From a virus, in IMG/VR virus record IMGVR_UViG_3300035126_001490, positions 1 through 35,793 of that record: a DNA stretch of 35,793 nucleotides; one strand, given 5' to 3'. Position numbers and translations under genes: made by a program. Shown one piece after another: positions 1-7,360 of the stretch. How positions within the stretch are numbered: the first letter of the stretch is position 1; every line of letters starts with the position of its first letter. The notes under the pieces were generated by a model. It saw only the letters and a list, made by a program, of their open reading frames with translations. It made no database searches and was not told the origin of the DNA.

Positions 1-194
1 AGGGAATACTCTGGAATATGCGGAATCAGAACAGCGGGGCAGACATACATGAGGTTCAGACAATACGCCATATTGCAGCCATGCTGATCAGTAGGGCTAA
101 GTCTGACCCTGAGTATGTTTGCCGCGTGACTGTGGAGCTGGGTAAGAGACAAAACGACTTCTTCGTTAAGAAGTACAGCCGGCTCCGCTCCTAG
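1..194 (+). CDS. 3' end of an unidentified protein (cut by the window edge)
   Basis: An open frame runs from the left edge to a TAG at 192-194 and ends with residues VKKYSRLRS. An in-frame ATG at 18-20 could give a complete 58-residue protein. AGGGA at 1-5 is about 12 bases upstream of it, which is far for a ribosome site, so a longer gene entering from the left is equally possible. The visible part is charged, with no membrane segment or known motif. It is followed by hairpins and a terminator, which agrees with being the last gene of a plus-strand unit. I do not recognise the product. Confidence 0.55.
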   Translation, partial: GILWNMRNQNSGADIHEVQTIRHIAAMLISRAKSDPEYVCRVTVELGKRQNDFFVKKYSRLRS

Positions 195-218
195 TTCAAG
201 TATTCAGAACGCTTCGGA

Positions 219-271
219 GGGTGTGCGCTAACACCCCAACTTTTACTCCCAGCCATGTCGGCTGAGAGTAA
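219..271 (+). other. two stem-loops between the first gene and its terminator
   Basis: GGGTGT (219-224) pairs with ACACCC (231-236) across six bases. A second hairpin has AGCC/GGCT flanked by TACTC/GAGTA (about 245-271). Together with the terminator that follows they form three successive stem-loops. Just upstream (about 195-202) TTCAAGTA resembles a degraded copy of the TATAAGTA promoter element. The stretch may therefore be a structured leader or short RNA rather than simple spacer. The promoter reading is weak. Confidence 0.4.
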
Positions 272-277
272 TCACAG

Positions 278-302
278 ACCCCGCAGCAATGTGGGGTCTT
301 TT
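278..302 (+). terminator. intrinsic terminator with a GCAA tetraloop
   Basis: ACCCCGCA (278-285) pairs fully, with one G-U, to TGTGGGGT (290-297) around a GCAA loop, followed by CTTTT. This is a classical rho-independent terminator on the plus strand. It lies only 16 bases before the start of the next gene, so it may attenuate that gene as well as end the previous one. Confidence 0.75.
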
Positions 303-318
303 CGTTTGGAGGTATCAT

Positions 319-660
319 ATGTCCAGTGAACAATCTGAAAAGAGAATTAAAGTTCGCAAGGCTGCGCATAGGTATGAGGACTGGCTCACAAAGAATAGCG
401 AGTGGTTTCGTCAGGTCGAGATGGCTAATCTTGGCGTGTTAGTTCCAATACCTGGCGCAGAGAACCTAGCCAGGAAGGCCGACCTCAGAGGAAAGAGCAA
501 ACACCAGCAGCAAGTAATGTTAGAGGCTGCAAAGGTACTAAAGGACCCGGAGCGTGGCCTAAAGTACCTTAAGATACAATTTCTTCTAGTGGAGATGGGT
601 ATCAGAAAGCCTAGTGCTGACATGATCCTGCGCGTGCTGGATGTTATCGAGGGCGGGTAA
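319..660 (+). CDS. hypothetical 113-residue protein
   Basis: The start chosen is ATG 319, because TGGAGG at 308-312 lies at the right distance. The longer frame from 289 would begin inside the terminator hairpin. The protein (MSSEQSEKRIKV...) is basic, predicted mostly helical, and ends DMILRVLDVIEGG. It has no transmembrane segment and no motif I recognise. It is first in a plus-strand cluster with the two genes after it, separated from the next by 21 bases that contain a strong ribosome site. Early or regulatory phage function is plausible from context only. Confidence 0.75.
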   Translation: MSSEQSEKRIKVRKAAHRYEDWLTKNSEWFRQVEMANLGVLVPIPGAENLARKADLRGKSKHQQQVMLEAAKVLKDPERGLKYLKIQFLLVEMGIRKPSADMILRVLDVIEGG

Positions 661-681
661 CTAGTTTGAAGGAGGTGCTCT

Positions 682-927
682 ATGAGCCTTAGAACAATCT
701 ACGGGGTCGAGAAAGATCCCAAGAAGCTGGAGAAAAACAAGTACATCACTCTTCTCCAGTCCAGAGTCCATGCGCGAACTTTTAATAAGATGTTAAGAAT
801 CTTCGATGAGCAGATAGCGGATATCAGCCCATCTTCTAAAAGCTCGCTCAGTTTCTCCATGCTGGCCAAGCTTGTAGGGCGCCCTTTTTATTTAGAAAAC
901 AAAAGTCGAAAAGGAGATGATCTATGA
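682..927 (+). CDS. hypothetical 81-residue protein
   Basis: The ATG at 682 follows a near-perfect AAGGAGG (668-674). The product is lysine-rich (MSLRTIYGVEKDPKKLEKNK at the start), soluble in appearance and without recognisable motifs. Its stop overlaps the start of the next gene as ATGA (924-927), so the two are probably translated together. Function unknown. The coupling suggests it works with, or is made in proportion to, the alpha-CTD-like protein downstream. Confidence 0.75.
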   Translation: MSLRTIYGVEKDPKKLEKNKYITLLQSRVHARTFNKMLRIFDEQIADISPSSKSSLSFSMLAKLVGRPFYLENKSRKGDDL

Positions 928-1460
928 AACCAAATAAGAAATACGAGTTTGATGGTCAGCTCGTAACGAAGCGATCTTTTAATGGCCTGCAACTAGCGTA
1001 CATTCAATCCTGGGTTGAGCTGTCATATTACACCAGAAGCGAGGTCATTCGGTTCAAGAATTTGGGTAAAACAAGCACTGCTGAGCTGTTCGGTATTCTG
1101 ATCAGCCTTGGGCTAGCTGCAGAGGAGGACCTGGTTTTTGATGGGATGACGGTTAGCTTTCAGCTACATAAAATCCTAAAAGACCAAGGATACAAGAGCT
1201 GGGAAGAGCTGAGGGCATCTGGATGGGACTCTTTAAAAGAAAAGTTTGAGTCTCATGGAAAGGCGTTTCACGACTTAGTCAAGGCCGTCGATGTAAAGCC
1301 GCCTATCAAAAGCACATCTATGCCCTTTATGTTCTTTGAATACCTATCTGCCTGCCCATACTGCAAAAAAAATCAGTGTGTTTTTGCAGAACGTGTTGAT
1401 CCCATAAAAGAGGTATTAGCCGCGGCCTTAGAGCTCAGGCAAACCTCCAGACGCTCGTAG
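924..1460 (+). CDS. protein with RNA polymerase alpha-CTD-like helix-hairpin-helix
   Basis: The 178-residue product starts at ATG 924 behind AAAAGGAGATG. Residues 27-67 read YIQSW...YTRSEVIRFKNLGK (to 49) then TSTAELFGILISLGL. This parallels the bacterial alpha C-terminal domain, in which YIGDLV, a TEVELL helix and the hairpin NLGKKSLTEIKDVLASRGL follow in the same order. In cellular alpha this fold binds UP-element DNA and activators. The rest is not alpha: there is no N-terminal assembly domain, and the C-terminal half has a small cysteine cluster (C144, C147, C152: CPYCKKNQC) that could bind metal. A phage transcription factor or polymerase accessory is the likeliest role given the phage-encoded beta/beta-prime enzyme at 15724-21810. 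A generic DNA-binding helix-hairpin-helix is the alternative. The similarity is by eye. Confidence 0.6.
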   Translation: MKPNKKYEFDGQLVTKRSFNGLQLAYIQSWVELSYYTRSEVIRFKNLGKTSTAELFGILISLGLAAEEDLVFDGMTVSFQLHKILKDQGYKSWEELRASGWDSLKEKFESHGKAFHDLVKAVDVKPPIKSTSMPFMFFEYLSACPYCKKNQCVFAERVDPIKEVLAAALELRQTSRRS

Positions 1461-1485
1461 CAGCTCAAGAAGAGTCCGTCGAATT

Positions 1486-1522
1486 AGGGCGCTCCACTTA
1501 ATTGTGGGGCGCCCTTCTTTTT
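1486..1522 (+). terminator. strong intrinsic terminator
   Basis: AGGGCGCTCCAC (1486-1497) pairs with GTGGGGCGCCCT (1504-1515), giving a 12-bp stem with one G-U, then TCTTTTT. It closes the 319-1460 unit and sits only ten bases before the next promoter element, so the two transcription units are cleanly insulated. Confidence 0.85.
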
Positions 1523-1532
1523 AGCTTTTCCC

Positions 1533-1542
1533 GGTATAAGTA
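1533..1542 (+). promoter_or_regulatory. GGTATAAGTA promoter element, copy 1
   Basis: This is an exact GGTATAAGTA in the gap after a terminator, with the ATG of the next gene 46 bases beyond its end. A 5' hairpin follows at once (AGCGA 1547-1551 with TCGCT 1561-1565). The same ten bases recur before other plus-strand units. No convincing -35 hexamer is visible at a fixed distance, so this looks like an extended -10-only or phage-specific promoter. Confidence 0.7.
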
Positions 1543-1587
1543 TTTTAGCGAAGTAAATTATCGCTGTCTAAAAAGGGGAAACACAAA

Positions 1588-2616
1588 ATGAACTTAAACC
1601 GAATAATCTTTCCAGAGATTATCCTCGGCCGGAGGGGGAATCCGGAAGTAATCAAAACATACAAAACATTCATGAAGCAAATTTTCAAAAGGTGGGATGA
1701 ATCTGCTGGCCGTGAGAAATGGCTTATCCCTGCAGTGAAGGATCCATTCACGGGCAGGCCTGACGAAAACCTAGCCAACCACCACCTTCTCTCAAAAGTA
1801 TTCAAGGAAAAGAACGGCAAGACTTATTACCTTAATAAAGACTTTGCTGTTGCTCTTTCCAAGATTGATCGAGAGATTCCTGTAGACATCCTACCTAGGA
1901 ACTTCATTGGCTACATCCAGTTCGCAGACGGGGCTCTGTGTGACGATACTGGAGAAGTTGACGGAGCGCTTGTGTGGATATCTACACTCGGCGAAATCGG
2001 ATACGGCAGCGAACCTGGCTACACAAGCGAGGATCTGGCCATCTCTATCAGCTATGGAAACAGATCCATAGACCCAGAGACTGGCCCTCCTACTGTGTGC
2101 AAGTTTGCATCCGTACTCCGAAAGCTCAGCACAATGGAGGATCTGTACGATCTTACAGAGCACAAGGACGAATCCTACCTGTCAAACCCCAGTGCGCTGA
2201 GTCTCATCAAAGGCCCTAAGAACCTGGGGGGAAGCGTAAAAGATCTCAGACTTCCGGTTCTTAGGGCTATCTTAAACGCCGTGATCTACGTCCACAGCGC
2301 AGATCCAGAGCTTGAGAAACTGGCTCCTCTTAAAGACTTCACGAACACAAAGCGTGCGGAGCTTAAGAAGAAGCATTCAGTTCACAACAACCTCACTGTC
2401 CCTGTCACACTACTGCATTGGAACTACCACTCTGAGACCATCTATTCAATGGATCAGACGATAGTATCAGCGCACCTCAGGTGGCAGAGATGCGGCGTGG
2501 GCCTAAGCCAAGTCAAACTTATCCTGATTAAGGAGCACGCGCGGAAGTTCAAAAACACCGTGTCTTCCCTTGGTCTAACAACACAGCAATCTATAATGGA
2601 GGAAGCGGCTGTATGA
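1588..2616 (+). CDS. hypothetical 342-residue phage protein
   Basis: ATG 1588 follows AAAAAGGGGAAACACAAA and the promoter element at 1533. The protein is soluble in appearance, with charged helices and no signal or membrane segment. Near the C-terminus (about 290-320) the segment AHLRWQRCGVGLSQVKLILI recalls a C-terminal pattern common in phage proteins of unknown function, roughly GHxRxQpxGxGrsxxkliwI. I hold that only as a recollection, not a family call. It overlaps the next gene as ATGA (2613-2616). Being under its own strong promoter and terminator suggests an abundant or separately timed product. Confidence 0.75.
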   Translation: MNLNRIIFPEIILGRRGNPEVIKTYKTFMKQIFKRWDESAGREKWLIPAVKDPFTGRPDENLANHHLLSKVFKEKNGKTYYLNKDFAVALSKIDREIPVDILPRNFIGYIQFADGALCDDTGEVDGALVWISTLGEIGYGSEPGYTSEDLAISISYGNRSIDPETGPPTVCKFASVLRKLSTMEDLYDLTEHKDESYLSNPSALSLIKGPKNLGGSVKDLRLPVLRAILNAVIYVHSADPELEKLAPLKDFTNTKRAELKKKHSVHNNLTVPVTLLHWNYHSETIYSMDQTIVSAHLRWQRCGVGLSQVKLILIKEHARKFKNTVSSLGLTTQQSIMEEAAV

Positions 2617-2948
2617 GTGATCCAGTAAAAGTTGAGAAAGTAGTCCGAATCAGCCTTGTCGCTAAAGCCGTGAAGAGGAAGTGCAGAAAAGAAGACCTAC
2701 ACCTCTACACTCTGAAAGACGTGACTTGGGATGGAGAAAACTTCCCTGAGTTTGACCCTGAATGGGAGAAGCTTGCTCTGGCTAAGTCGTATGAGATGTT
2801 TCGTACAATCGTCTCAAGCTACATCTTAGCTAAGCCGGTCAAGATCAAGCACTACGACGACGATACGGGAAAGTACTCCGTCGAGGAGTTCCTGTATCTA
2901 GGTGGAGACGAAAAAAAGTACCCACGACACAGTACAGTCTCTGAGTGA
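2613..2948 (+). CDS. hypothetical 111-residue protein
   Basis: The start overlaps the preceding stop (ATGA), and a GGAGG sits about ten bases upstream inside the previous gene, so translation is coupled. The product is acidic-basic mixed, with many tyrosines and lysines and a short hydrophobic stretch (MFRTIVSSYILAKPVKI) too weak for a membrane helix. No motif recognised. It is the last gene of the unit that ends at the terminator 2975-3005. Confidence 0.7.
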   Translation: MSDPVKVEKVVRISLVAKAVKRKCRKEDLHLYTLKDVTWDGENFPEFDPEWEKLALAKSYEMFRTIVSSYILAKPVKIKHYDDDTGKYSVEEFLYLGGDEKKYPRHSTVSE

Positions 2949-2974
2949 TCCCCCCGGGTTCTCGGAGGCAATAA

Positions 2975-3005
2975 GAAACACCTCACGGATGGGGTGTTTC
3001 TTTTA
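2975..3005 (+). terminator. intrinsic terminator
   Basis: GAAACACCTC (2975-2984) pairs with GGGGTGTTTC (2991-3000), ten pairs including one G-U, around ACGGAT, followed by TTTTAG. It ends the 1588-2948 unit and lies 33 bases before the next GGTATAAGTA element. Confidence 0.85.
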
Positions 3006-3037
3006 GCTAATCGCTGCGTAAAAACTTAGAATGGTCT

Positions 3038-3047
3038 GGTATAAGTA
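3038..3047 (+). promoter_or_regulatory. GGTATAAGTA promoter element, copy 2 (non-coding unit)
   Basis: Exact copy of the element, extended to GGTATAAGTAAAGTA, the same 15 bases found at 14862-14876. No credible gene follows before the terminator at 3202-3224, so it appears to drive a short RNA. Confidence 0.65.
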
Positions 3048-3053
3048 AAGTAC

Positions 3054-3225
3054 CAGGCAATTAGCGCGCAGCTGAGGCAAATGTATAGGGAAAGTATATT
3101 TGTTTGGATGCTTTGGTAAGTGGGGATCTTCAGTTGAGAGAGCTGAAGACAATTTATCATGTAGCAATCAAACAACTATATACAAACAACCAACATCCTC
3201 TCGCCCCAAAAGGGCGTTCTATTTA
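3054..3225 (+). ncRNA. putative small RNA, about 170 nt
   Basis: The unit is bounded by the promoter element at 3038-3047 and a hairpin terminator (CGCCC 3202-3206, GGGCG 3212-3216, then TTCTATTT). Inside is a 9-bp stem with a GAGAG loop (TCTTCAGTT 3127-3135, AGCTGAAGA 3141-3149). The only ATG frame is 12 codons (3081-3119) with a poor ribosome site. A TTG frame from 3100 runs on through the terminator into sequence antisense to the terminase and is unlikely to be used. The exact 5' end is inferred. A leader-peptide transcript is the alternative. Confidence 0.5.
3202..3224 (+). terminator. intrinsic terminator of the small RNA unit
   Basis: CGCCC/GGGCG with a CAAAA loop is followed by TTCTATTT. 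The stem is only five pairs but GC-rich. The run of T ends two bases before the terminase stop codon on the other strand, so plus- and minus-strand transcripts converge here with almost no spacer. Confidence 0.6.
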
Positions 3226-3226
3226 G

Positions 3227-6223
3227 CTAATACTGCTGATAGAAGTAGCGGGCCGCCTCCCTGCACATCAGAATTGAGTGGGCAGCGTCATCCGGCTCAG
3301 AAGGTCTATGGTCGTATCGAAGGCCGTGCACCCCTCCGAACTCAGCGTAGATATGCTCAATATCTACAAGGAAATCATGAGACTGCTCCCATGGCGGAAA
3401 GATGAACTTCTGGTTTTTTAGGTCATCAAAAAGGTCCGTGAGAACTTCTGTGCGGTTAAGCTGAACCTTATGACCCACAGGGTCGTACTTCTGACGCTCC
3501 TTCTGCATGCCGTTATGCTGAAACTTGATCACGCGACGAGGTCCAAACACGTCTTCTATGGTATCGTTCACACCCCACCCAAAGCCCCAATCAGACCCGA
3601 TCATGACTGCGTTGAACGCTTTACAGATCTGTATAATCTCACGCACGCAGTTACGGGGCAGCGCCTCTTCGCCTTTGAAACGCTTCTGAAAGAAAATGTA
3701 GAACTGCTTCGGATTGATGAACATACCGAGAGTTAGTACTGTATAAGAGGCGGTCTTAAGCCTGCCCTTGAAGTTTCGCTCGGTACCGTCTGCACCTTCA
3801 CCCCAGTCTATGCCAGCAAACACAGGCTGGTTCTGTGTTACTTCATCTGGCCTCCAGCGATAGGGGTGCTGCGGGCTGCACAAGCGCATCAGCTCAAAGC
3901 GCGAAATGGGCTTACTGGCCGAGTCGTATGAAAGCCCCAAGACTTCGTTATAGAACTGACCCTTCGAGTAGTGCTCCTTTTTCCAGACAAGCTCTTTCCA
4001 TTTCGTCGGAGACTGCATCCACGGAACCATAATCTGGTTCATATGGTAGCCGACCATGTCGTCTGTATTGTTGAAGGCAAACCACTTGCCTTTGGACGGA
4101 TCGATACGTTTTCCGCACTTATTGCAGATAGGGTACTCTTTACCGATAGACTTCTCGTCTAGGAAGTTCCAGTGGATTGGGATGTGAGCGTCGCAGGGTA
4201 CCAGCCATTCACACTGGTTACTGCTCTGCCACATTGTCTCGATATAGTTGTCCATCGTCAGAGGAGTGCCTGCAAAGATGACTTGAGGGTCCTCGGCGTG
4301 AGACAGCACTTCCATGATGACTGGGATATTCGCGGACAACATCGATTGGATCTCATCGATCATGAGTTCGTTGGCCGAGAGACCGCGAACACGCTCGGCG
4401 TTTAGGAAGGCCGATCTTAGGAAGATCAGGCTCCCGTTCGTAAAGCCCTTTTCGAACACCTGACTAGAGACCGAGGAGTCAATGAAGTACTTATTGATGA
4501 TGGGGCTATCCTGGGTCCATGGGGACAGCTTTCCGTTCGAAAATTGACGAGTCTGAAGATGGCTTGGGGATACGTAGACCGCCTTATTGTAAGGGCGGAC
4601 AATCGACCGGGTGATCAGGTAGTTGGCAAGCAGAGTTGAGTTATGCTGTACAATAAAGTTAGATATAAAGGTCTCGTTGCTAGTTTGGAGTGCCCACGTT
4701 TCTTTTTCTCCCACGTGTTCGATTGATATAATCTCATCCCAGAAGGTGTCTGACTCGCACAGAGAGGTGAGTGTTGGTTCTTCTAGTATGTTAGCAATCT
4801 TAGTGATCTTTTCGTAAGTAGGACTATACGAAGACGAGAGCTTGATCGCAGCCAGTGCTTTTGTCTTTGGGTTATCCTTCTGCCAGTACGTTCCTCTTTC
4901 TTCTCTAAGACGCCTTACCCACGCATGCACTTCTTTAGGGAGGGTATCGTAGTTGCTATTGGGAGATGTAGATGCAACATATTTCCCCGATTTCCCAAAA
5001 AGGGGGCCTAAAGCTTCGCAGAATATTTTTTTAGAGCGTTCAGTTACAACTGTGAGCAGGTGTGCGGGCTGAGCTCCTGCGGGAGTCTGAACCCGCCTAG
5101 AGACTTGGATTCCAAGTTTTCTAAGTAACGCCTCTACTTGGTCTGCCATCACAGGGCTTGTGGTGCAGTAGGTCGCATAGAGAGTGCCGTTTTTTGAGTT
5201 CTCACAGTAGCCGTCAGTACACCAAAGCCCTCTAAGCAGCTCGATGGTGGACTCTCGGTCCCACTCAAAGACTTCTTTTGGAAGATGTTTGGTGTGTGAT
5301 CTTTGCTGGAACAGATCTTCTTCCAGCATGAGCCACTTAGCTAGCCATGATCGTATGCTGAGTTCTACGCGGGCGTAATACTCTCTGCTGGGAAAAACAT
5401 TCGGTACAGTAGGATATCCGTTGGCCTCTGAAAACAGATCCAGTACGTGCGCGAGAAATTCTTTATTCCTCGTGTCGGTAGAGAGGGTGATCTTTCGCTG
5501 ACCATTTTTCTCGTACTTGTAAAAATAGCCATCCCCAAAGAGAGCTCCAACTAAGAAAGCAAATCTAAAGTTCTTGTTCCCAAAAAACCCAATATGCCGG
5601 GGAGAGGCAACTTTGTCGCCTACCACAAGATCGGCTGCGAGGGTCCATCCTGATAGCTTGAATAGGGGGTGGTTAGGGGTGCATTCGAAAGACTTACCTG
5701 AGCGCGTTGTAATTCTGAGGCAGGGCTGTGTGCCGTTTGATTTCAGAGCCGCTACCGAGACTGGCATTTGTTTTAGCAAGTCGGGGTCAAAACCCACAAT
5801 CAAGTCTCCGGGCTTGAGGGTCTGAATAGCCGTTACGCTGCCATTTGCTAAGTGAACGAGGGAGCCAGTAGGGAGGCACTTTTCATTCTGACGGGCCGTC
5901 TTAAAGATCATCCTAGGGTGCTTATTGTTGTAGCAGGGGTAAAGGTACTCACGCCCCTTGAAGCTGAAGGGAGCGCCGTCTAAGTAGACCAGGTTATGAA
6001 TCCAGTCGGTCATCTTCGCTTTGATGAAGTGCTTGGAGGTCCCGTCGGCTTGGAGGGTCTTTTGGACTTTCCAAGCAAGTTTTGGGGGTGTTTTGGAGTG
6101 GGCGCGCGTCTCGGAGGAGTGTGCTTTGTTTTTAGGTTCTACGTCATGACCCGCCGCGCCTGTCTCCTGTTTAGAGATTTCGTCTTCATTGGGGGAATTC
6201 GAGTCGTCGTAGTCATCGCGCAT
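3227..6223 (-). CDS. terL: terminase large subunit with in-frame intein
   Basis: The 998-residue precursor packages phage DNA into the procapsid as an ATPase-nuclease. An intein occupies residues 116-528, leaving a 585-residue mature enzyme, a normal TerL length. ATPase: Walker A is rebuilt by splicing as TARQNEK plus ST (residues 109-115, 529-530). Walker B is LMIDE (620-624), and the coupling motif is AGTP (651-654). A CxxC pair at C700/C703, with C671 and C677, may bind zinc. The RNase H-like nuclease has acidic residues in GIDWGEG (D806), GSDWGFG (D878) and PDDAAH (D978, D979). Start ATG 6223 has no clear ribosome site; a stem-loop (6246-6276) lies in the leader. The usual Gly before the Walker A Lys is Glu here. 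Terminase function is very likely. Confidence 0.93.
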   Translation of the reverse strand: MRDDYDDSNSPNEDEISKQETGAAGHDVEPKNKAHSSETRAHSKTPPKLAWKVQKTLQADGTSKHFIKAKMTDWIHNLVYLDGAPFSFKGREYLYPCYNNKHPRMIFKTARQNEKCLPTGSLVHLANGSVTAIQTLKPGDLIVGFDPDLLKQMPVSVAALKSNGTQPCLRITTRSGKSFECTPNHPLFKLSGWTLAADLVVGDKVASPRHIGFFGNKNFRFAFLVGALFGDGYFYKYEKNGQRKITLSTDTRNKEFLAHVLDLFSEANGYPTVPNVFPSREYYARVELSIRSWLAKWLMLEEDLFQQRSHTKHLPKEVFEWDRESTIELLRGLWCTDGYCENSKNGTLYATYCTTSPVMADQVEALLRKLGIQVSRRVQTPAGAQPAHLLTVVTERSKKIFCEALGPLFGKSGKYVASTSPNSNYDTLPKEVHAWVRRLREERGTYWQKDNPKTKALAAIKLSSSYSPTYEKITKIANILEEPTLTSLCESDTFWDEIISIEHVGEKETWALQTSNETFISNFIVQHNSTLLANYLITRSIVRPYNKAVYVSPSHLQTRQFSNGKLSPWTQDSPIINKYFIDSSVSSQVFEKGFTNGSLIFLRSAFLNAERVRGLSANELMIDEIQSMLSANIPVIMEVLSHAEDPQVIFAGTPLTMDNYIETMWQSSNQCEWLVPCDAHIPIHWNFLDEKSIGKEYPICNKCGKRIDPSKGKWFAFNNTDDMVGYHMNQIMVPWMQSPTKWKELVWKKEHYSKGQFYNEVLGLSYDSASKPISRFELMRLCSPQHPYRWRPDEVTQNQPVFAGIDWGEGADGTERNFKGRLKTASYTVLTLGMFINPKQFYIFFQKRFKGEEALPRNCVREIIQICKAFNAVMIGSDWGFGWGVNDTIEDVFGPRRVIKFQHNGMQKERQKYDPVGHKVQLNRTEVLTDLFDDLKNQKFIFPPWEQSHDFLVDIEHIYAEFGGVHGLRYDHRPSEPDDAAHSILMCREAARYFYQQY
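4640..5878 (-). other. intein with LAGLIDADG homing endonuclease inside TerL
   Basis: Residues 116-528 of the terminase precursor (413 aa) form a complete intein. It begins with Cys116 (CLPTGSLVHLANG, block A). Block B is CTPNHPLF, with the Thr-x-x-His pair T182/H185. It ends at FISNFIVQHN with His-Asn528, followed by Ser529 as the +1 nucleophile. Two LAGLIDADG-type helices are seen at about 222-233 (FAFLVGALFGDG) and 328-338 (ELLRGLWCTDG), each with the acidic residue needed for cutting, so the endonuclease may still be active. Insertion lies between the Walker A Lys and Ser/Thr, the most conserved site of the host protein, as expected for a homing element. Removal is needed for a working ATPase. 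Confidence 0.93.
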
Positions 6224-6245
6224 AGTTCAATTAGACGATAAGATT

Positions 6246-6276
6246 GCTGGCAAAGCAACTGCTTAGTTCTGCCAGC
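6246..6276 (-). promoter_or_regulatory. stem-loop in the terminase leader
   Basis: GCTGGCA (6246-6252) and TGCCAGC (6270-6276) form a 7-bp stem, with an inner AACT/AGTT pairing. It lies 23-53 bases upstream of the terminase ATG, which lacks a visible ribosome site. A role in translation control is possible but unproven. Confidence 0.35.
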
Positions 6277-6308
6277 GCGTCTTCGGTTCAGGGGGGTAGA
6301 TGAGGCGA

Positions 6309-6753
6309 TGTAACCAAAAGTGGTTACAGCACTTTGCGTTGTAATTACAACCACTTGCGTCGTATTTTAGGGCTTGTAACCACTTTACACTGAAAAATCA
6401 CCCATCTTGCATATAAGAAGAAAAATCACGTAGGTTACGACTTACAGCGTTATTTATACATTCCGCGTCAACAGCATAACACTGCGTAATCACAGGCCTA
6501 TATAGAGATTTTTACACGTGGGTACAGGGGAGAGTAAGTATATGACTATTTAATCCCTTGATAAAAGGGACAATGTATCTACTGTTCAAAGTGTTACAGT
6601 CAGGTAATCACGCGTAGCCAGAGTGATTTTTCTTCCAGAATAGAAACGGGGTATTTTTTAGTGGCTTTTTGGTTACAGGCCCAAAAAACAGACCTAAGCC
6701 ATTGTTATTAAAAAGGAAGCTAGTGTAACCACTACCTCTTCGTTTTGGTTACA
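6309..6753. repeat. TGTAACC/GGTTACA repeat cluster, candidate origin or operator region
   Basis: The 570 bp between the terminase start and the next plus-strand gene contain no gene. Exact TGTAACC or GGTTACA occurs at 6309, 6322, 6375, 6671, 6724 and 6747, often extended to TGTAACCACT(T). Near copies lie at 6345-6355 (TACAACCACTT) and 6433 (GGTTACGACTTACA). Pairs form inverted repeats: TGTAACCA-4-TGGTTACA at 6309-6328 and TGTAACCA-14-TGGTTACA at 6724-6753. A 14-bp palindrome GTTGTAATTACAAC lies at 6338-6351. GTAATCAC occurs twice (6485, 6604). The arrangement resembles iterons of a replication origin or operators of a repressor. Which of the two cannot be told from sequence. Confidence 0.6.
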
Positions 6754-6823
6754 TCATCTCTAGTAACAGTTTTTTTAGCTGATCATACTTTATGTGCGCA
6801 TCAAAAGCGGCTACGCTAATTTT

Positions 6824-7360
6824 ATGTTTACTCAAGGATTCTCCAAGGTCGCGGCATCAACGTTATCGCGCCGACTCCAGAAAGAGCTTGGTAGTCGCGT
6901 GTCAGCTGCCTACAAGAAGAAAATTAAGACCATTAGAAAGTCATTCAGCCCTTTTTCTGGTCAGACCAGTGTATCGGCTCAAACAAACCCTGTTTACGTG
7001 AATGCCAAGAGAGCTTTAAAGGCTAAATCTACGTGGGACAAGGCCCCCGATCAAATGGCGTATCTACTCGGTAGCGGGACTCAAGTAGACGAATGGGGTC
7101 GCGGCGTTATTCGACCCATAGTTAATGAAGCGTTGGTTGAAGGGGAAGCTAAGTACTCTAAAAAAATTATACCTAAGTTAAAACAATTAGCTCGGCTTCG
7201 CATGGATGATTTAAAGCGATACAAAAAGCTTAGGGGTCAGTCCGAGGGCTACAAGTTTCCTGTAGAGGTCCCCGACTACCATCTTGCAGAGAATGCTCGT
7301 AAAAACTCTGAAAAGTTAGAACTAAAAGGCGCCCCAAAGTTAGAGTTAACTCTCGGCTAG
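6824..7360 (+). CDS. basic protein with GFxK N-terminal tag
   Basis: The start is set at ATG 6824, giving MFTQGFSKVAASTLSRRL, because this matches the N-terminal peptide of small minus-strand proteins at 15724, 22815, 23222 and 26746 (for example MGFTQGFKKEAM). A GTG at 6794 in the same frame is possible. Neither start has a clear ribosome site. The 178-residue product is strongly basic, with many Lys and Arg, predicted helical and without a membrane segment. It is the only tagged protein on the plus strand. A DNA-associated or internal virion protein would fit the charge, but this is inference. Confidence 0.65.
   Translation: MFTQGFSKVAASTLSRRLQKELGSRVSAAYKKKIKTIRKSFSPFSGQTSVSAQTNPVYVNAKRALKAKSTWDKAPDQMAYLLGSGTQVDEWGRGVIRPIVNEALVEGEAKYSKKIIPKLKQLARLRMDDLKRYKKLRGQSEGYKFPVEVPDYHLAENARKNSEKLELKGAPKLELTLG

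Noticed and set aside
3100-3405. 101-codon plus-strand frame
   Set aside because: TTG start, runs through a terminator and then antisense to the terminase 3' end.
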